The translations under genes were made by a program, and so were the position numbers. This document shows positions 18,253-27,804 of a stretch of 64,000 nucleotides of DNA, piece after piece (the first letter of the stretch is position 1; each line of letters opens with the position of its first letter). The notes under the pieces are model-generated. The model had not been told where the DNA came from. It saw only the letters and a program-made list of their open reading frames with translations, and made no database searches. This stretch comes from an uncultured Sphingomonas sp. (GTDB taxonomy: Bacteria > Pseudomonadota > Alphaproteobacteria > Sphingomonadales > Sphingomonadaceae): the NCBI RefSeq assembly GCF_913777625.1, contig NZ_CAJYTI010000001.1, positions 1-64,000 of the forward strand, read 5' to 3'.

Positions 18253-18361
18253 AAGCCCCTCCCCTTCAGGAGAGGGGTTGGGGTGGGGCAGTGTCTCACC
18301 GAGACCAACAGGCGTTCTGGCATCCCTCCACCCCAACCCCTCCTCCCAGGAGGAGAGGCTT
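18253..18361. repeat. Paired inverted repeat between convergent genes
   Basis: Two related arms, AAGCCCCTCCCC...TTGGGGTGGGG (18253-18288) and its near-inverse CCACCCCAACCCC...GAGAGGCTT (18328-18361), surround a ~40-bp centre. Each arm also folds on itself. It fills the gap between the convergent ligase and dehydrogenase genes and could act as a two-way terminator. This is a different family from the REP elements elsewhere in the window. Confidence 0.75.
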
Positions 18362-18366
18362 GAAGT

Positions 18367-19746
18367 TCAATCCCCGGCCTTGCCGCCCCCAAACATCACC
18401 GCCTTGAGATTCATGAACTCGTGCAGCCCCCAGGGCCCGAGCTCTCGGCCATGGCCGGAGAGCTTCACGCCGCCAAAGGGCGCCGCCGGGACGGAGGCGA
18501 GCAGCGAATTCACCGCGGTCATCCCCGCCTCGATGTCGCGGGCGAAGCGCTCGATCTCACCCTCGTCCTGCGTCCACACCGACGAGCCGAGGCCGTAGGG
18601 CACGTCGTTCGCCAGCGCGATCGCTTCGTCGATGTTCGCGACCTTGTAGACCGCCGCGACCGGCCCGAAGATCTCCTCCTTCGCCACATCGCTTTCCGGA
18701 TCGAGGTCAACCAGCACGCCCGGCGTCATCCAGGCGCCCTCGCGCTCGATCCTGGTGCCGCCGGTCAGCAGCGTCGCGCCGGCACGCTGCGCCTTCGCCA
18801 CCTGCTCCAGGACGGTATCGCGCTGCTGCACGCTGGAAAGCGGCCCCATCACCGTCTCCTTGTCCATCGGATCGCCGATCTTCACCGCCTCCATCCCGGC
18901 GACGAACTTGGCGAGAAACGCGTCGTACACCTCGGCGTGGACGATCATCCGCTTCGAGCAGATGCAGCTCTGCCCGGCATTCTGCACGCGGGCGGTCACC
19001 GCGGTCTTCACCGCCGCGTCGAGATCGGTGGAGGGCATGACGATGAACGGATCCGAGCCGCCCAGCTCCAGCACCACCTTCTTGAGCGCGCGCCCCGCGG
19101 CCTCGGCCACCTTGGCGCCCGCGCCCTCGGAGCCGGTGAGCGTCACCGCCACCACCCGCTTGTCGGCGATGATCGCGTCGATCTTGTTCGACTTGATCGC
19201 GAGGTTCTGGAACAGCCCCTCGGGTGCGCCTGCCTGCCGCGCCATCTCCTCCATTGCCGCCGCGCAGCCCTGCACCGACGACGCGTGCTTGAGCAGCGCG
19301 ACATTGCCGGCGAGGATCGTCGGCGCGAGGAAGCGCACCGCCTGCCAATAGGGGAAGTTCCACGGCATCACCGCCAACACCGGTCCCAGCGGTAGCCAGC
19401 GCGCCACGGCATGGCCGGTCGGTGTCTGGACCGTGGTCGGCTCCAGATAGGCGGGGCCATGCTCGGCATAGTGGCGGAAACCCGAGATGCACTTCTCCAC
19501 CTCGGCGAGGCCCGCGGTGATGGTCTTGCCCATCTCGCGCACCGCCAGCTCGGCGAGATGCTGCGTGTTGGCTTCCCACGCATCGGCGATCTTCGTCAGC
19601 AGCGCGGTGCGCGTCTCGATCGAAGTTTCCCGCCACGCCTTGTACCCGACCGCCGCACGCGCCAGCGCCGCCTCGATCCCGGCATCGTCCAGCTCGGCGA
19701 TGCGGTCGACCGTCTCGCCGGTCGCCGGGTTGATAATTTCGAACAT
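18367..19746 (-). CDS. NAD(P)-dependent succinate-semialdehyde dehydrogenase
   Basis: Aldehyde dehydrogenase superfamily, 459 aa, about the length of the short SSADH/GabD-like branch. Catalytic residues are visible as C261 (NAGQSCICSKR) and E227 (VLELGGSDPF). The cofactor segment MPWNFPYWQA and the LTGSEGAGAKV glycines are present. The ATG at 19746 has AAGGAGA eight nt upstream; an in-frame TTG two codons earlier is less likely. It probably oxidises succinate semialdehyde to succinate in GABA or putrescine breakdown, so it could use products of the aguAB route; that link is inference. Other short aldehydes are possible. Confidence 0.88.
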   Translation of the reverse strand: MFEIINPATGETVDRIAELDDAGIEAALARAAVGYKAWRETSIETRTALLTKIADAWEANTQHLAELAVREMGKTITAGLAEVEKCISGFRHYAEHGPAYLEPTTVQTPTGHAVARWLPLGPVLAVMPWNFPYWQAVRFLAPTILAGNVALLKHASSVQGCAAAMEEMARQAGAPEGLFQNLAIKSNKIDAIIADKRVVAVTLTGSEGAGAKVAEAAGRALKKVVLELGGSDPFIVMPSTDLDAAVKTAVTARVQNAGQSCICSKRMIVHAEVYDAFLAKFVAGMEAVKIGDPMDKETVMGPLSSVQQRDTVLEQVAKAQRAGATLLTGGTRIEREGAWMTPGVLVDLDPESDVAKEEIFGPVAAVYKVANIDEAIALANDVPYGLGSSVWTQDEGEIERFARDIEAGMTAVNSLLASVPAAPFGGVKLSGHGRELGPWGLHEFMNLKAVMFGGGKAGD

Positions 19747-19892
19747 CCGCAAGTCTCCTTCGCGCTTCTCAACGCGGAGCTAGGCGCAGGGTGCCGCGCC
19801 CGCAATCATACCGGCGTCCGTTGCGCGCGGAACGGCTTGCCAAGCGACCGTCGCCCGAACACGATGCCGCACCTGCCCTGCCGGAGACCTTC

Positions 19893-21935
19893 ATGCGCCT
19901 CGCCTCCCTCGCCCTGCTGCTCAGCGCCGCGATGCCCGCCGTCGCCATCGCCCAGGACGGCCCGACCCGCCTGTTCACCGGCAGCGATCTGTTTTCGCTC
20001 GAACAGGCGAGCGATCCGCAGATCAGCCCGGACGGCACCAAGGTCGCCTATGTCCGCCAGTCGGCCGACATCATGACCGATCGCGGCCGCGCGAGCATCT
20101 GGCTGGTCGATGTGAAGACCGGCCAGCAGACTCCGCTGATCACCGCCCCCGGCTCGCACAGCCAGCCGCGCTGGTCGCCCGACGGCGCCCGCCTCGCCTA
20201 TGTCTCCAGCGCCGAGGGCGGCGCGCCGCAGCTGTTCGTCCGCTGGATCGCCACCGGCGCCACCGCGCGGATCACCGGTCTGCCGGACAGCCCGCAGGGC
20301 ATCGCCTGGTCGCCCGACGGCACCCAGATCGCCTACACCATGACCGTGCCCGGCGAAGGCATGTCGCTCGGCAGCCAGCCGCCCAAGCCCGAGGGCGCCA
20401 AATGGGCCGAGCCGCTGGAGGTGATCGACCGCGTCACCTACCGCGCCGATGGCGGCGGCTATCTCAAGCCCGGCTCGGACCATATCTTCGTCGTTGCGGC
20501 GGACGGCGGTGCGCCGCGCCAGGTGACCTTCGGCAAATTCGACGATGCCGGCCCGCTCGCCTGGTCGAACGACGGCCGCAGCATCTTCTTTGGCAGCAAC
20601 CGCCGCAAGGATTGGGAGCGCGAGTTCAACGACAGCGAGATCTATGCGGTGGATGTCGCCTCGGGCGCCCTCACCCAGTTGACCAAGCGCTACGGCCCCG
20701 ATGCCGCGCCGGTGCTCTCGCCCGACGGGACCCGCATCGCCTATCTCGGCTATGACGACACGCATCGTAGCTACCAGAACACCCAGCTCTATGTGATGAA
20801 CCACGACGGCAGCGGCAGCCGCGTGCTCACCGCCGCACTCGACAAGAGCATCGACAGCGCGGTCTGGGCCAAGGACGGGCGCAGCCTGTTCGTTTCCTAT
20901 GACGATCACGGCCGCAAGCTGGTTGCGCGCATCGGGCTGGACGGCAAGGTCAGCACGGTGGCGACCGGCCTCACCGGCGGCGGGCTCGACCGGCCCTATA
21001 CCGGCGGCGACTTTACCGTCTCGCCAAGCGGCACCGTCGCCTATACCGGCGGCGACGCGCTGCATCCGGCCGACATCTATGTGAACGGCAAGCGCCTCAC
21101 CCGGCTCAACGACAATCTGCTCGCCGCCAAGATGCTGGCGCCGGTCACCCCGCTGGCAGTGACCGCGCCCGACGGCCGCAAGATCGACGCCTGGCTCGTC
21201 ACCCCGCCCGGGGTGAAGCCCGGCACCCGCGTGCCGACTATCCTCGAGATTCATGGCGGCCCGCACACCGCCTATGGCCCCGGCTTCTCCTCCGATTATC
21301 AGCTCTACGCCGCGCATGGCTATGCGGTGCTCTATGCCAATCCGCGCGGCAGCACCTCCTACGGCGAGGACTTCGCCGACCTGATCGACAAGAAATATCC
21401 CGGTGACGATTACGGGGACCTGATGGCCGCGGTGGATGCCGCGATCGGGACGGGCGTCGCCGATCCGGACAATCTGTTCGTCACCGGTGGATCGGGCGGC
21501 GGCGTGCTCACCGCCTGGATCGTCGGCAAGAACGATCGCTTCAAGGCCGCCGCGACGCAGAAGCCGGTGATCAACTGGATCAGCGAGGCGCTGACCATGG
21601 ACAATACCGGCTTCACCTCGCGCTACTGGTTCGCCAAGCAGCCCTGGGAGGATCCGATGAGCTATTGGAACCGCTCGCCGCTGAGCCTGGTCGGCAACGT
21701 CAAGACGCCGACGCTCGTCGTCGTCGGCAGCGAGGATTACCGCACCCCGGTGAGCGAATCGGAGCAGTACTATGCCGCGCTCCAGATCCGCGGCGTGCCG
21801 ACCGCGCTGGTGAAAGTACCCGGCGCCAGCCATGGCGGCATCGCCGCGCGGCCGAGCCAGTCCGCAGCCAAGGCGGCGGCGATCCTCGCCTGGTTCGATC
21901 GCTATCGCACGGGTACGACGTCCGCCGGCAAATGA
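19893..21935 (+). CDS. S9-family (prolyl oligopeptidase-type) secreted peptidase
   Basis: A 680-aa exported serine peptidase. The signal peptide MRLASLALLLSAAMPAVAIAQ is followed by an N-terminal TolB-like beta-propeller (about 30-420) with repeated WSPDGT/LSPDGT blade motifs, then an alpha/beta-hydrolase domain. The triad is S534 (TGGSGGGV), D615 (GSEDYRTP) and H647 (GASHGG). It probably acts as a dipeptidyl or acylaminoacyl peptidase on small peptides in the periplasm. Divergent from the dehydrogenase with 146 bp between; a CGGAGA ribosome site precedes the ATG. Confidence 0.93.
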   Translation: MRLASLALLLSAAMPAVAIAQDGPTRLFTGSDLFSLEQASDPQISPDGTKVAYVRQSADIMTDRGRASIWLVDVKTGQQTPLITAPGSHSQPRWSPDGARLAYVSSAEGGAPQLFVRWIATGATARITGLPDSPQGIAWSPDGTQIAYTMTVPGEGMSLGSQPPKPEGAKWAEPLEVIDRVTYRADGGGYLKPGSDHIFVVAADGGAPRQVTFGKFDDAGPLAWSNDGRSIFFGSNRRKDWEREFNDSEIYAVDVASGALTQLTKRYGPDAAPVLSPDGTRIAYLGYDDTHRSYQNTQLYVMNHDGSGSRVLTAALDKSIDSAVWAKDGRSLFVSYDDHGRKLVARIGLDGKVSTVATGLTGGGLDRPYTGGDFTVSPSGTVAYTGGDALHPADIYVNGKRLTRLNDNLLAAKMLAPVTPLAVTAPDGRKIDAWLVTPPGVKPGTRVPTILEIHGGPHTAYGPGFSSDYQLYAAHGYAVLYANPRGSTSYGEDFADLIDKKYPGDDYGDLMAAVDAAIGTGVADPDNLFVTGGSGGGVLTAWIVGKNDRFKAAATQKPVINWISEALTMDNTGFTSRYWFAKQPWEDPMSYWNRSPLSLVGNVKTPTLVVVGSEDYRTPVSESEQYYAALQIRGVPTALVKVPGASHGGIAARPSQSAAKAAAILAWFDRYRTGTTSAGK

Positions 21936-21974
21936 CCCGCCCCCGTATCTAATGAACAGCCGCCCGCCCCTAGC

Positions 21975-22070
21975 CGTCATCCCGGCGAAAGCCGGGATCC
22001 AGTCGCCTCTCGGCTCCAGCAAGAGCCATGGCGGTGACCCCAATGGATCCCGGCTTTCGCCGGGATGACA
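21975..22070. repeat. REP-type intergenic repeat, copy 2
   Basis: Best-preserved copy: both ends carry the ATCCCGGC-GAAA-GCCGGGAT hairpin unit in opposite orientation (the right end reads CTTTCGCCGGGAT), joined by a ~45-bp centre. It lies between the S9 peptidase and xseB genes. Confidence 0.9.
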
Positions 22071-22158
22071 GTCGGGTAGAGGCCTGCCGAAGGAGCCCGC
22101 GCACAAATACCTGGGGCCCCGGTTGCCATCGCCCCCTGCCCTGCCGCATAGCGGCGGC

Positions 22159-22404
22159 ATGGCTACCCAAGCAGACATCACGGCGCTCTCCTTCGAAGAG
22201 GCGCTGAAGGAACTGGAGAAGATCGTGAGCCGGCTGGAGAGCGGCGAAGCGGCGCTGCAGGAGGCGATCGACCTCTATGAGCGCGGCGACCAGCTGCGCC
22301 GGCAATGCGCGGCGCGGCTCGACGCGGCGCAGGCCCGGATCGAGGCGATCCGCACCGATGCCGACGGCCGCGCCGCCGGCACCACGCCCTTCGCGGCCGG
22401 CTGA
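22159..22404 (+). CDS. xseB: Exodeoxyribonuclease VII small subunit
   Basis: An 81-aa helical protein with the family pattern LSFEEALKELEKIVSRLESGEAALQEAI. It is the small subunit of exonuclease VII, which trims single-stranded DNA from both ends. Its stop codon lies 3 bp before the ispA start; xseB-ispA linkage is common in proteobacteria. The large subunit gene is not in this window. Confidence 0.95.
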   Translation: MATQADITALSFEEALKELEKIVSRLESGEAALQEAIDLYERGDQLRRQCAARLDAAQARIEAIRTDADGRAAGTTPFAAG

Positions 22405-22407
22405 GGC

Positions 22408-23316
22408 GTGGCGAGCGTGACGCACGCTTCGCTCGCGCTCGAATCGGCGCTGCGCCAGGTCGCCGCCGAGATCGACGCCCAGTTCGACCGGCTGCTCGAC
22501 GTACCGGACGATCCCCGTGCCGACCTGTACCGCGCGATGCGCCATGCCGCGATCGGCGGCGGCAAGCGGCTGCGGCCGCTGCTGGTGTTCGCGACGGCCC
22601 AGCTGTTCGCGGTCGACAAGACCTGCGCCGCGCGCGTAGCGACCGCGCTCGAATGCATCCATGTCTATTCGCTGATCCATGACGATCTGCCGGCGATGGA
22701 CGATGACGACATGCGCCGCGGCAAGCCGACCGTGCACAAGGCGTTCGACGAGGCGACCGCGATCCTGGCGGGCGACTGCCTCCACGCGCTCGCCTTCGAG
22801 ATCCTCGGCCACGAAGCGACCCACCCGGATCCCTATGTCCGCGTCGAACTGATCGCCGAACTCGCCCGCGCCTCCGGCCCCTCGGGCATGGCGGGCGGCC
22901 AGATGATGGACCTCGAGGCGGAAAAGGCGAGCTTCGATCTCGCCACCGTCACCCGGCTCCAGGCGATGAAGACCGGCGCGCTGATCTCTTGCGCGGTCGA
23001 ATGCGCCGCGATCCTCGGCCGCGTCTCGCCCGAGGGCCGCACGGGGCTGCGCGGCTATGCCCGCGACATCGGGCTGGCGTTCCAGATCGTCGACGACATC
23101 CTCGATGCCGAGGGCGACGAGGCGGTGGTCGGCAAGAAGCTCGGCAAGGACGGCGCGGCGGGCAAGGAGACCTTCCTGTCGCTGCTCGGCATCGATCGCG
23201 CGCGCGAACAGGCGCGGATGCTGGTCGACCAGGCGATCGCCCATCTCCACGCCTTCGGCCCCGAGGCCGATCTGCTGCGCGACGTGGCGCGCTTCACGCT
23301 GGAACGCGACCGCTGA
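22408..23316 (+). CDS. ispA: Farnesyl diphosphate synthase (polyprenyl synthetase)
   Basis: Condenses DMAPP and IPP to geranyl and farnesyl diphosphate, feeding ubiquinone, undecaprenyl-phosphate, hopanoid and carotenoid synthesis. It is 302 aa with a GTG start. First Asp-rich motif D92-D98 (HDDLPAMDDDD), followed by RRGKP. Second Asp-rich motif is in FQIVDDILDAEGD. GGGKRLRP at about 50-57 binds the diphosphate. Immediately follows xseB. The usual neighbour dxs is absent here. Confidence 0.95.
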   Translation: MASVTHASLALESALRQVAAEIDAQFDRLLDVPDDPRADLYRAMRHAAIGGGKRLRPLLVFATAQLFAVDKTCAARVATALECIHVYSLIHDDLPAMDDDDMRRGKPTVHKAFDEATAILAGDCLHALAFEILGHEATHPDPYVRVELIAELARASGPSGMAGGQMMDLEAEKASFDLATVTRLQAMKTGALISCAVECAAILGRVSPEGRTGLRGYARDIGLAFQIVDDILDAEGDEAVVGKKLGKDGAAGKETFLSLLGIDRAREQARMLVDQAIAHLHAFGPEADLLRDVARFTLERDR

Positions 23317-23339
23317 GCGGTCCTGGGGGGAGAGACCAT

Positions 23340-23849
23340 ATGCACAGCCGTATCGGGGTCTATCCCGGCACCTTCGACCCGATCACCCGCGGCCATATGG
23401 ACATCATCCGGCGCGGCGCGAAGCTGGTCGACCGGCTGGTGATCGGGGTCACCACCAATCCTTCCAAGTCGCCGATGTTCACGGTCGAAGAGCGGATGGC
23501 GATGGTCCGCCGCGAGGTGGAGGGGCTGGCCGGCACGATCGACGTGGTCAGCTTCGATTCGCTGCTGATGGATTTCGCCGAGCGCGAGCGGGCGAGCGTG
23601 ATCATCCGCGGCCTGCGCGCCGTCGCCGATTTCGAATATGAATATCAGATGGCGGGCATGAACCAGCAGATCAACGACCGGATCGAGACCGTCTTCCTGA
23701 TGGCCGATGTCTCGCTCCAGCCGATCGCCAGCCGGCTGGTGAAGGAGATCGCCCTCTATGGCGGCCCGATCCACCGCTTCGTCACCCCCACCGTGGAGGC
23801 CGACATGGTCGCCCGGGTCGAGGCGATCGGGCGCAAGGGCAGCAACTGA
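23340..23849 (+). CDS. coaD: Phosphopantetheine adenylyltransferase
   Basis: Adenylates 4'-phosphopantetheine to dephospho-CoA, the fourth step of coenzyme A synthesis. It is 169 aa. The nucleotidyltransferase motif GTFDPITRGH is at residues 10-19; IIRGLRAVADFEYE and the C-terminal SLQPIASRLVKEIALYGG are characteristic. GGGGGGAGAG lies just before the ATG. Probably in one transcription unit with xseB-ispA. Confidence 0.97.
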   Translation: MHSRIGVYPGTFDPITRGHMDIIRRGAKLVDRLVIGVTTNPSKSPMFTVEERMAMVRREVEGLAGTIDVVSFDSLLMDFAERERASVIIRGLRAVADFEYEYQMAGMNQQINDRIETVFLMADVSLQPIASRLVKEIALYGGPIHRFVTPTVEADMVARVEAIGRKGSN

Positions 23850-23931
23850 CCGCAGGTCACCCCGCCGGGCTTTGCGGCGCCCGGCGATTGGTCTAGAGCC
23901 GCGCATTCACCAGAAGCGAGTGGGAAGTTCG

Positions 23932-24720
23932 ATGCGTTTGCTAGCCACGATGGCCGCCATGGCCGCCACGCTGTTTGCCATGCCGGCGTTGGCGCAGGGC
24001 GGGGGCGGCGGCAAGCCGAAACCCGTCATCGAGCCGTTCAAGGGCGTCAATGCCGATGCAAACACGCGCCCCTCGGTGCTGGTTCCGGCCGACCCCGAGA
24101 ATACGTGGGTGCTGGACCTCTCGACCGGCGGCCGCGTGACGATCCGCCTGCGCCCGGACGTCGCACCCAAGATGGTCGAGCGGGTCAAGACGCTTACCCG
24201 CAAGCATTTCTATGACGGCCTTACCTTCCACCGCGTGGTCGACGATCCCTACAACATCGCCCAGGGCGGCGATCCCAAGGGCGACGGCACCGGCGATTCG
24301 GATCTCCCCAACGTGCCCGCCGAGTTCAGCTCGCTGCCGCATGTCCGCGGCACCGTGTCCGCCGCGCGCCGCGGTGCACCGGACGGCGCCACCGCCGAGC
24401 AGAAGACCGAGGCGGAGAACAGCGCGAACAGCCAGTTCTTCATCATGATGCAGCCCAAGCTGGCGTTCGATCACGACTATACCGTGTTCGGCCGGGTCAC
24501 GTCGGGGATGGAGTGGGTCGACAAGATCCAGCGCGGCGAGCCGCCGCAGAACCCGACCAAGATCATCCACGCCTATATCCAGTCGGACAATCCCCCGCCC
24601 TACCAGCCGATGGCGCCTGCCGCTCCGGCCGCAGCAGGCCCGATGCTGATCCCGGTAGGCCCGGCCGCACCGGCCAAGACCACGCCGGCGGCGAAGAAGC
24701 CGGCGCCCAAGAAGCAGTAA
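23932..24720 (+). CDS. Periplasmic peptidyl-prolyl cis-trans isomerase (cyclophilin)
   Basis: A 262-aa exported cyclophilin that assists folding in the periplasm. The signal peptide ends ALAQG near residue 22. A Gly/Lys linker is followed by the catalytic domain (about 60-215) with [17 protein letters not shown] and [14 protein letters not shown]. The C-terminal tail (about 220-262) is Pro/Ala/Lys-rich. The usual R-F-Q catalytic elements are recognisable as FHR and QFFI. Followed closely by queA. Confidence 0.93.
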   Translation: MRLLATMAAMAATLFAMPALAQGGGGGKPKPVIEPFKGVNADANTRPSVLVPADPENTWVLDLSTGGRVTIRLRPDVAPKMVERVKTLTRKHFYDGLTFHRVVDDPYNIAQGGDPKGDGTGDSDLPNVPAEFSSLPHVRGTVSAARRGAPDGATAEQKTEAENSANSQFFIMMQPKLAFDHDYTVFGRVTSGMEWVDKIQRGEPPQNPTKIIHAYIQSDNPPPYQPMAPAAPAAAGPMLIPVGPAAPAKTTPAAKKPAPKKQ

Positions 24721-24733
24721 TCGCAGCCGTCCC

Positions 24734-25765
24734 GTGAACGTCGACCTTTTCGATTTCGAGCTGCCCAACGAACGGATCGCGCTCCGCCCTGCCGCGCCGC
24801 GCGATTCCGCCCGTATGTTCGTGCTGGACGGCGCGGAGACGCGCGACGCGATCGTCCGCGACCTCGCCCAGCAGCTCCGCCCCGGCGACTGCCTGGTGTT
24901 CAACGACACCCGCGTGATCCCCGCCCAGCTGGAGGGCACGCGCGGCGAGGCGCGGATCGGCGCGACGCTCCACAAGCGCGAGGGGCCGCGCCGCTGGCGG
25001 GCCTTCATCCGCAACGCCAAGCGGCTGCGCGACGGCGACGCGATCGATTTCGGGCCGGACGCGATCGCCATCGCCTCGGATCGCGGCGAAGACGGCAGCT
25101 TCGCGCTCGACTTCCAGGGCGACGAGCCGGTCGAGCTGCTGTTGCAGCGCTGCGGCCAGATGCCGCTGCCGCCCTATATCGCCTCCAAGCGTCCGACCGA
25201 CGAACGCGACGCCGAAGACTATCAGACGATGTTCGCGGCCGAACCGGGCGCCGTCGCCGCGCCGACGGCCGCACTGCACTTCACGCCCGGGTTGATGGCG
25301 TCGCTGGCAGCGGCCGGCATCGGCCACACCACGCTGACCCTCCATGTCGGCGCGGGCACCTTCCTGCCGGTCAAGGCCGAGGATACCGACGAGCACAAGA
25401 TGCACGCCGAATGGGGCCGCATCACCCCGGAAGTAGCGGACCGCCTCAACGCGGTACGCGCGGCGGGCAACCGGATCATCGCGGTGGGCACCACCAGCCT
25501 GCGCCTGCTCGAAAGCGCGGCGGACGAGCACCGCGTGATCCAGCCCTTCGAAGGCGACACTGCGATCTTCATTACCCCCGGCTATCGCTTCAAGGGCGTC
25601 GACGGGCTGGTCACCAACTTCCACCTGCCGCGCTCGACGCTGTTCATGCTGGTAAGTGCGCTGATGGGGCTGGACCGGATGCAGGCGGCCTATGCGCACG
25701 CCATCGAGAGCGGCTATCGCTTCTACAGCTACGGCGATTCCAGCCTGTTGCTGCCGGCCCGCTAA
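24734..25765 (+). CDS. queA: tRNA preQ1(34) S-adenosylmethionine ribosyltransferase-isomerase
   Basis: Transfers and isomerises the ribosyl part of SAM onto 7-aminomethyl-7-deazaguanine at tRNA position 34, making epoxyqueuosine, the substrate of QueG. It is 343 aa with a GTG start. Family signatures: [14 protein letters not shown] at the N-terminus, [43 protein letters not shown], and [17 protein letters not shown]. It starts 13 bp after the cyclophilin gene. In most bacteria tgt follows; here it does not. Confidence 0.97.
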   Translation: MNVDLFDFELPNERIALRPAAPRDSARMFVLDGAETRDAIVRDLAQQLRPGDCLVFNDTRVIPAQLEGTRGEARIGATLHKREGPRRWRAFIRNAKRLRDGDAIDFGPDAIAIASDRGEDGSFALDFQGDEPVELLLQRCGQMPLPPYIASKRPTDERDAEDYQTMFAAEPGAVAAPTAALHFTPGLMASLAAAGIGHTTLTLHVGAGTFLPVKAEDTDEHKMHAEWGRITPEVADRLNAVRAAGNRIIAVGTTSLRLLESAADEHRVIQPFEGDTAIFITPGYRFKGVDGLVTNFHLPRSTLFMLVSALMGLDRMQAAYAHAIESGYRFYSYGDSSLLLPAR

Positions 25766-25780
25766 GCCCCGCCGTCCGCT

Positions 25781-26176
25781 GTGCCTCTGGCCTGGTTTCG
25801 CATCCGCTGGGGCCATGCACTGACAGCGCTGGTGCTGTTCCTCGTCGAGGCAGCGATCGCGATCTGGCTGCACGACCCGATCATCCGCCCCTATGCGGGG
25901 GATAGCCTGGCGGTCGTGCTGGTCTATGCCGCGCTACGGGCGGGCACGTCGCTCGGCGTCCGCCGCGCCGCCCTGATCGCGACGCTGGTCGCCTTCGCCA
26001 TCGAGGTCTCCCAATATTTTCACCTGGTCTACCTGCTCGGCCTGGGTGGCTCGCGGGTTGCGCGGGCGGTACTCGGCACCGGCTTCGACTTCAAGGATTT
26101 CGGCGCCTATCTGCTCGGGACCACCGCGATCCTGATCGTCGAAGCCGTCCGCCGCCGGCGCAGCCGACACCCCTAG
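25781..26176 (+). CDS. DUF2809 family membrane protein
   Basis: A 131-aa protein with four predicted TM helices (about 12-30, 42-60, 65-85 and 105-122). It carries the DUF2809 feature of a short polar segment before the last helix (GTGFDFKDFGAYLLGT). The GTG start is 15 bp downstream of queA, so it is likely co-transcribed. Function unknown; members resemble VanZ-like small membrane proteins. Confidence 0.8.
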   Translation: MPLAWFRIRWGHALTALVLFLVEAAIAIWLHDPIIRPYAGDSLAVVLVYAALRAGTSLGVRRAALIATLVAFAIEVSQYFHLVYLLGLGGSRVARAVLGTGFDFKDFGAYLLGTTAILIVEAVRRRRSRHP

Positions 26177-26254
26177 GCGGGCCGCCCGCAATGCGGCTAT
26201 CGCTGGCCAGGCGAACCCGTTCCCGTTCGCGCCCCGTGTACCGATGAGGGTTTG

Positions 26255-26761
26255 ATGCGCCTGTTCCTCTTGCTCGCCGCCTGCACCGCGGCCCTGCCCG
26301 TGCCCGCCCTCGCCCAGGAACGCCCCGCGCCCGGGCAGATCACGGTCAACGGTCCCGGCGCGCAGCCGCAGGCGACGGTGATCGCCGAGCCGGTCGCGCT
26401 GCTGATCGCAGGGTTCGATACCGATGGCGACGCGCACGTCACCCGCGCGGAGTTCGACGCCGGCCTCAAGCGCAGCTTCGACAGCGCCGATACCGGGCAC
26501 ACGGGCGCGCTCGGCTATATCGCCTATTCGGACTGGTCGCTGCGCTGGATGGGCGATCGCAACACCCTGCCCAGCCCGTTCGAGATGGACCGCGACGGCG
26601 ACAACAAGGTGAGCTGGGCCGAGTTCCAGGACCGATTCGCGCTGATCTGGGCGCGGTTCGACAAGAACAAGGACGGCGTGATCGAACGCAGCGAGCTGGT
26701 GACGATCCGCCCGCCCGCGTTCAGCCCGATGGACGGCAAGGGCAAGCACGGACGGCGGTAA
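26255..26761 (+). CDS. Secreted EF-hand calcium-binding protein
   Basis: A 168-aa protein with a signal peptide (MRLFLLLAACTAALPVPALAQ) and EF-hand loops at DTDGDAHVTRAEF, DRDGDNKVSWAEF and DKNKDGVIERSEL. A fourth, degenerate loop is at DSADTGHTGALG. The acidic positions 1, 3, 5 and 12 are kept in the three good loops. The ATG at 26255 is used; a TTG one codon earlier is also in frame. Probably a periplasmic or surface calcium sensor or buffer; partner unknown. Confidence 0.85.
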   Translation: MRLFLLLAACTAALPVPALAQERPAPGQITVNGPGAQPQATVIAEPVALLIAGFDTDGDAHVTRAEFDAGLKRSFDSADTGHTGALGYIAYSDWSLRWMGDRNTLPSPFEMDRDGDNKVSWAEFQDRFALIWARFDKNKDGVIERSELVTIRPPAFSPMDGKGKHGRR

Positions 26762-26829
26762 TCCCGCCGCACACGTTCGCCGCAATGGGCTAGTATCACA
26801 CGGCAAACGCCCGCTAGGATCGCCCCAGC

Positions 26830-27804
26830 ATGTCGGGAAATCACGCGCACGGCCACCGTCACGGGCATGGCCATTCACACCACGGGCACAGCCATGGGCA
26901 CGGCCATGGCCATAGCCATGCACCCGCCAGTTTCGGGCGCGCCTTCGCGATCGGCACCGCGCTCAACATCGCCTTCGTGCTGATCGAGGGCGGCGCCGGC
27001 ATCTGGACCGGATCGATGGCGCTGCTGGCGGACGCCGGCCACAATCTTTCCGACGTGCTGGGGCTGCTGATCGCCTGGGGCGGCGCGGAGCTCGGCAAGC
27101 GCCCCGCCACGCCGCGCTTCACCTATGGCCTGGGCGCCTCGTCGATCCTCGCCGCGCTCGCCAATGCGCTGCTGCTGCTGATTGCGATCGGCGCGATCCT
27201 CCTCGAGACGATCCAGCGCCTCGCCGATCCGCCCGCCGTAGCGCCGATCCCGGTGATGCTGGTGGCGGGTGCGGGTATCGTCGTGAACCTCGGCACCGCC
27301 CTGCTCTTCGCCCGCGGCCGCGAGCACGACATCAACATCCGCGGCGCGTACATGCACATGGCGGCCGATGCCGGCGTCTCGGCGGCCGTGGTGGTGGCCG
27401 GCGCGCTGATCTGGTGGACGGGCCTGCGCTGGATCGATCCGGTGATCAGCCTGATCGTCGTGCTGGTCATCCTCGTCGGCACCTGGGGCCTTCTGCGCGA
27501 ATCGCTGACCATGGTGCTGCAGGCGGTGCCCGATCGCATTGACCTCGCCTCGGTCGAGAAGGCGCTGCTCGCCCAGCCCGGCGTTACCCGCGTCCACGAC
27601 CTGCACGTCTGGCCGATGAGCACCACCGAAGCGGCGCTGACGGCCCATCTGGTCATGCCCGATGGTCATCCAGGTGACGCATTTCTGCTTCATCTTCAGC
27701 ACTTGCTCGCGCACGATTTCCGGATCGAGCACAGCACGGTACAGATCGAATTGGGCAACGGGGCGGAGTGCCGGATGCATGGAACTGGTAGCGGACATGG
27801 CTAA
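26830..27804 (+). CDS. Cation diffusion facilitator metal exporter (CzcD/ZitB-like)
   Basis: A 324-aa inner-membrane H+-antiporter for Zn2+ and related divalent metals. It has a His/Gly-rich N-terminal tail (residues 4-31), six TM helices (about 38-215), and metal site residues in LADAGHNLSDV (TM2) and MHMAADAGVSA (TM5). The C-terminal cytoplasmic domain contains VTRVHDLHVWPMST. The His-rich N-terminus and DLHVW motif place it in the ZitB/CzcD group. The stop codon overlaps the next gene. Confidence 0.93.
   Translation: MSGNHAHGHRHGHGHSHHGHSHGHGHGHSHAPASFGRAFAIGTALNIAFVLIEGGAGIWTGSMALLADAGHNLSDVLGLLIAWGGAELGKRPATPRFTYGLGASSILAALANALLLLIAIGAILLETIQRLADPPAVAPIPVMLVAGAGIVVNLGTALLFARGREHDINIRGAYMHMAADAGVSAAVVVAGALIWWTGLRWIDPVISLIVVLVILVGTWGLLRESLTMVLQAVPDRIDLASVEKALLAQPGVTRVHDLHVWPMSTTEAALTAHLVMPDGHPGDAFLLHLQHLLAHDFRIEHSTVQIELGNGAECRMHGTGSGHG

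Noticed and set aside
16558..18336. A 592-codon minus-strand frame opposite the acyl-CoA ligase
   Set aside because: Shadow of a well-supported gene; no recognisable fold.
19806..22181. A 791-codon minus-strand frame opposite the S9 peptidase
   Set aside because: Runs through a REP repeat and into unrelated flanks; typical antisense frame in high-GC DNA.
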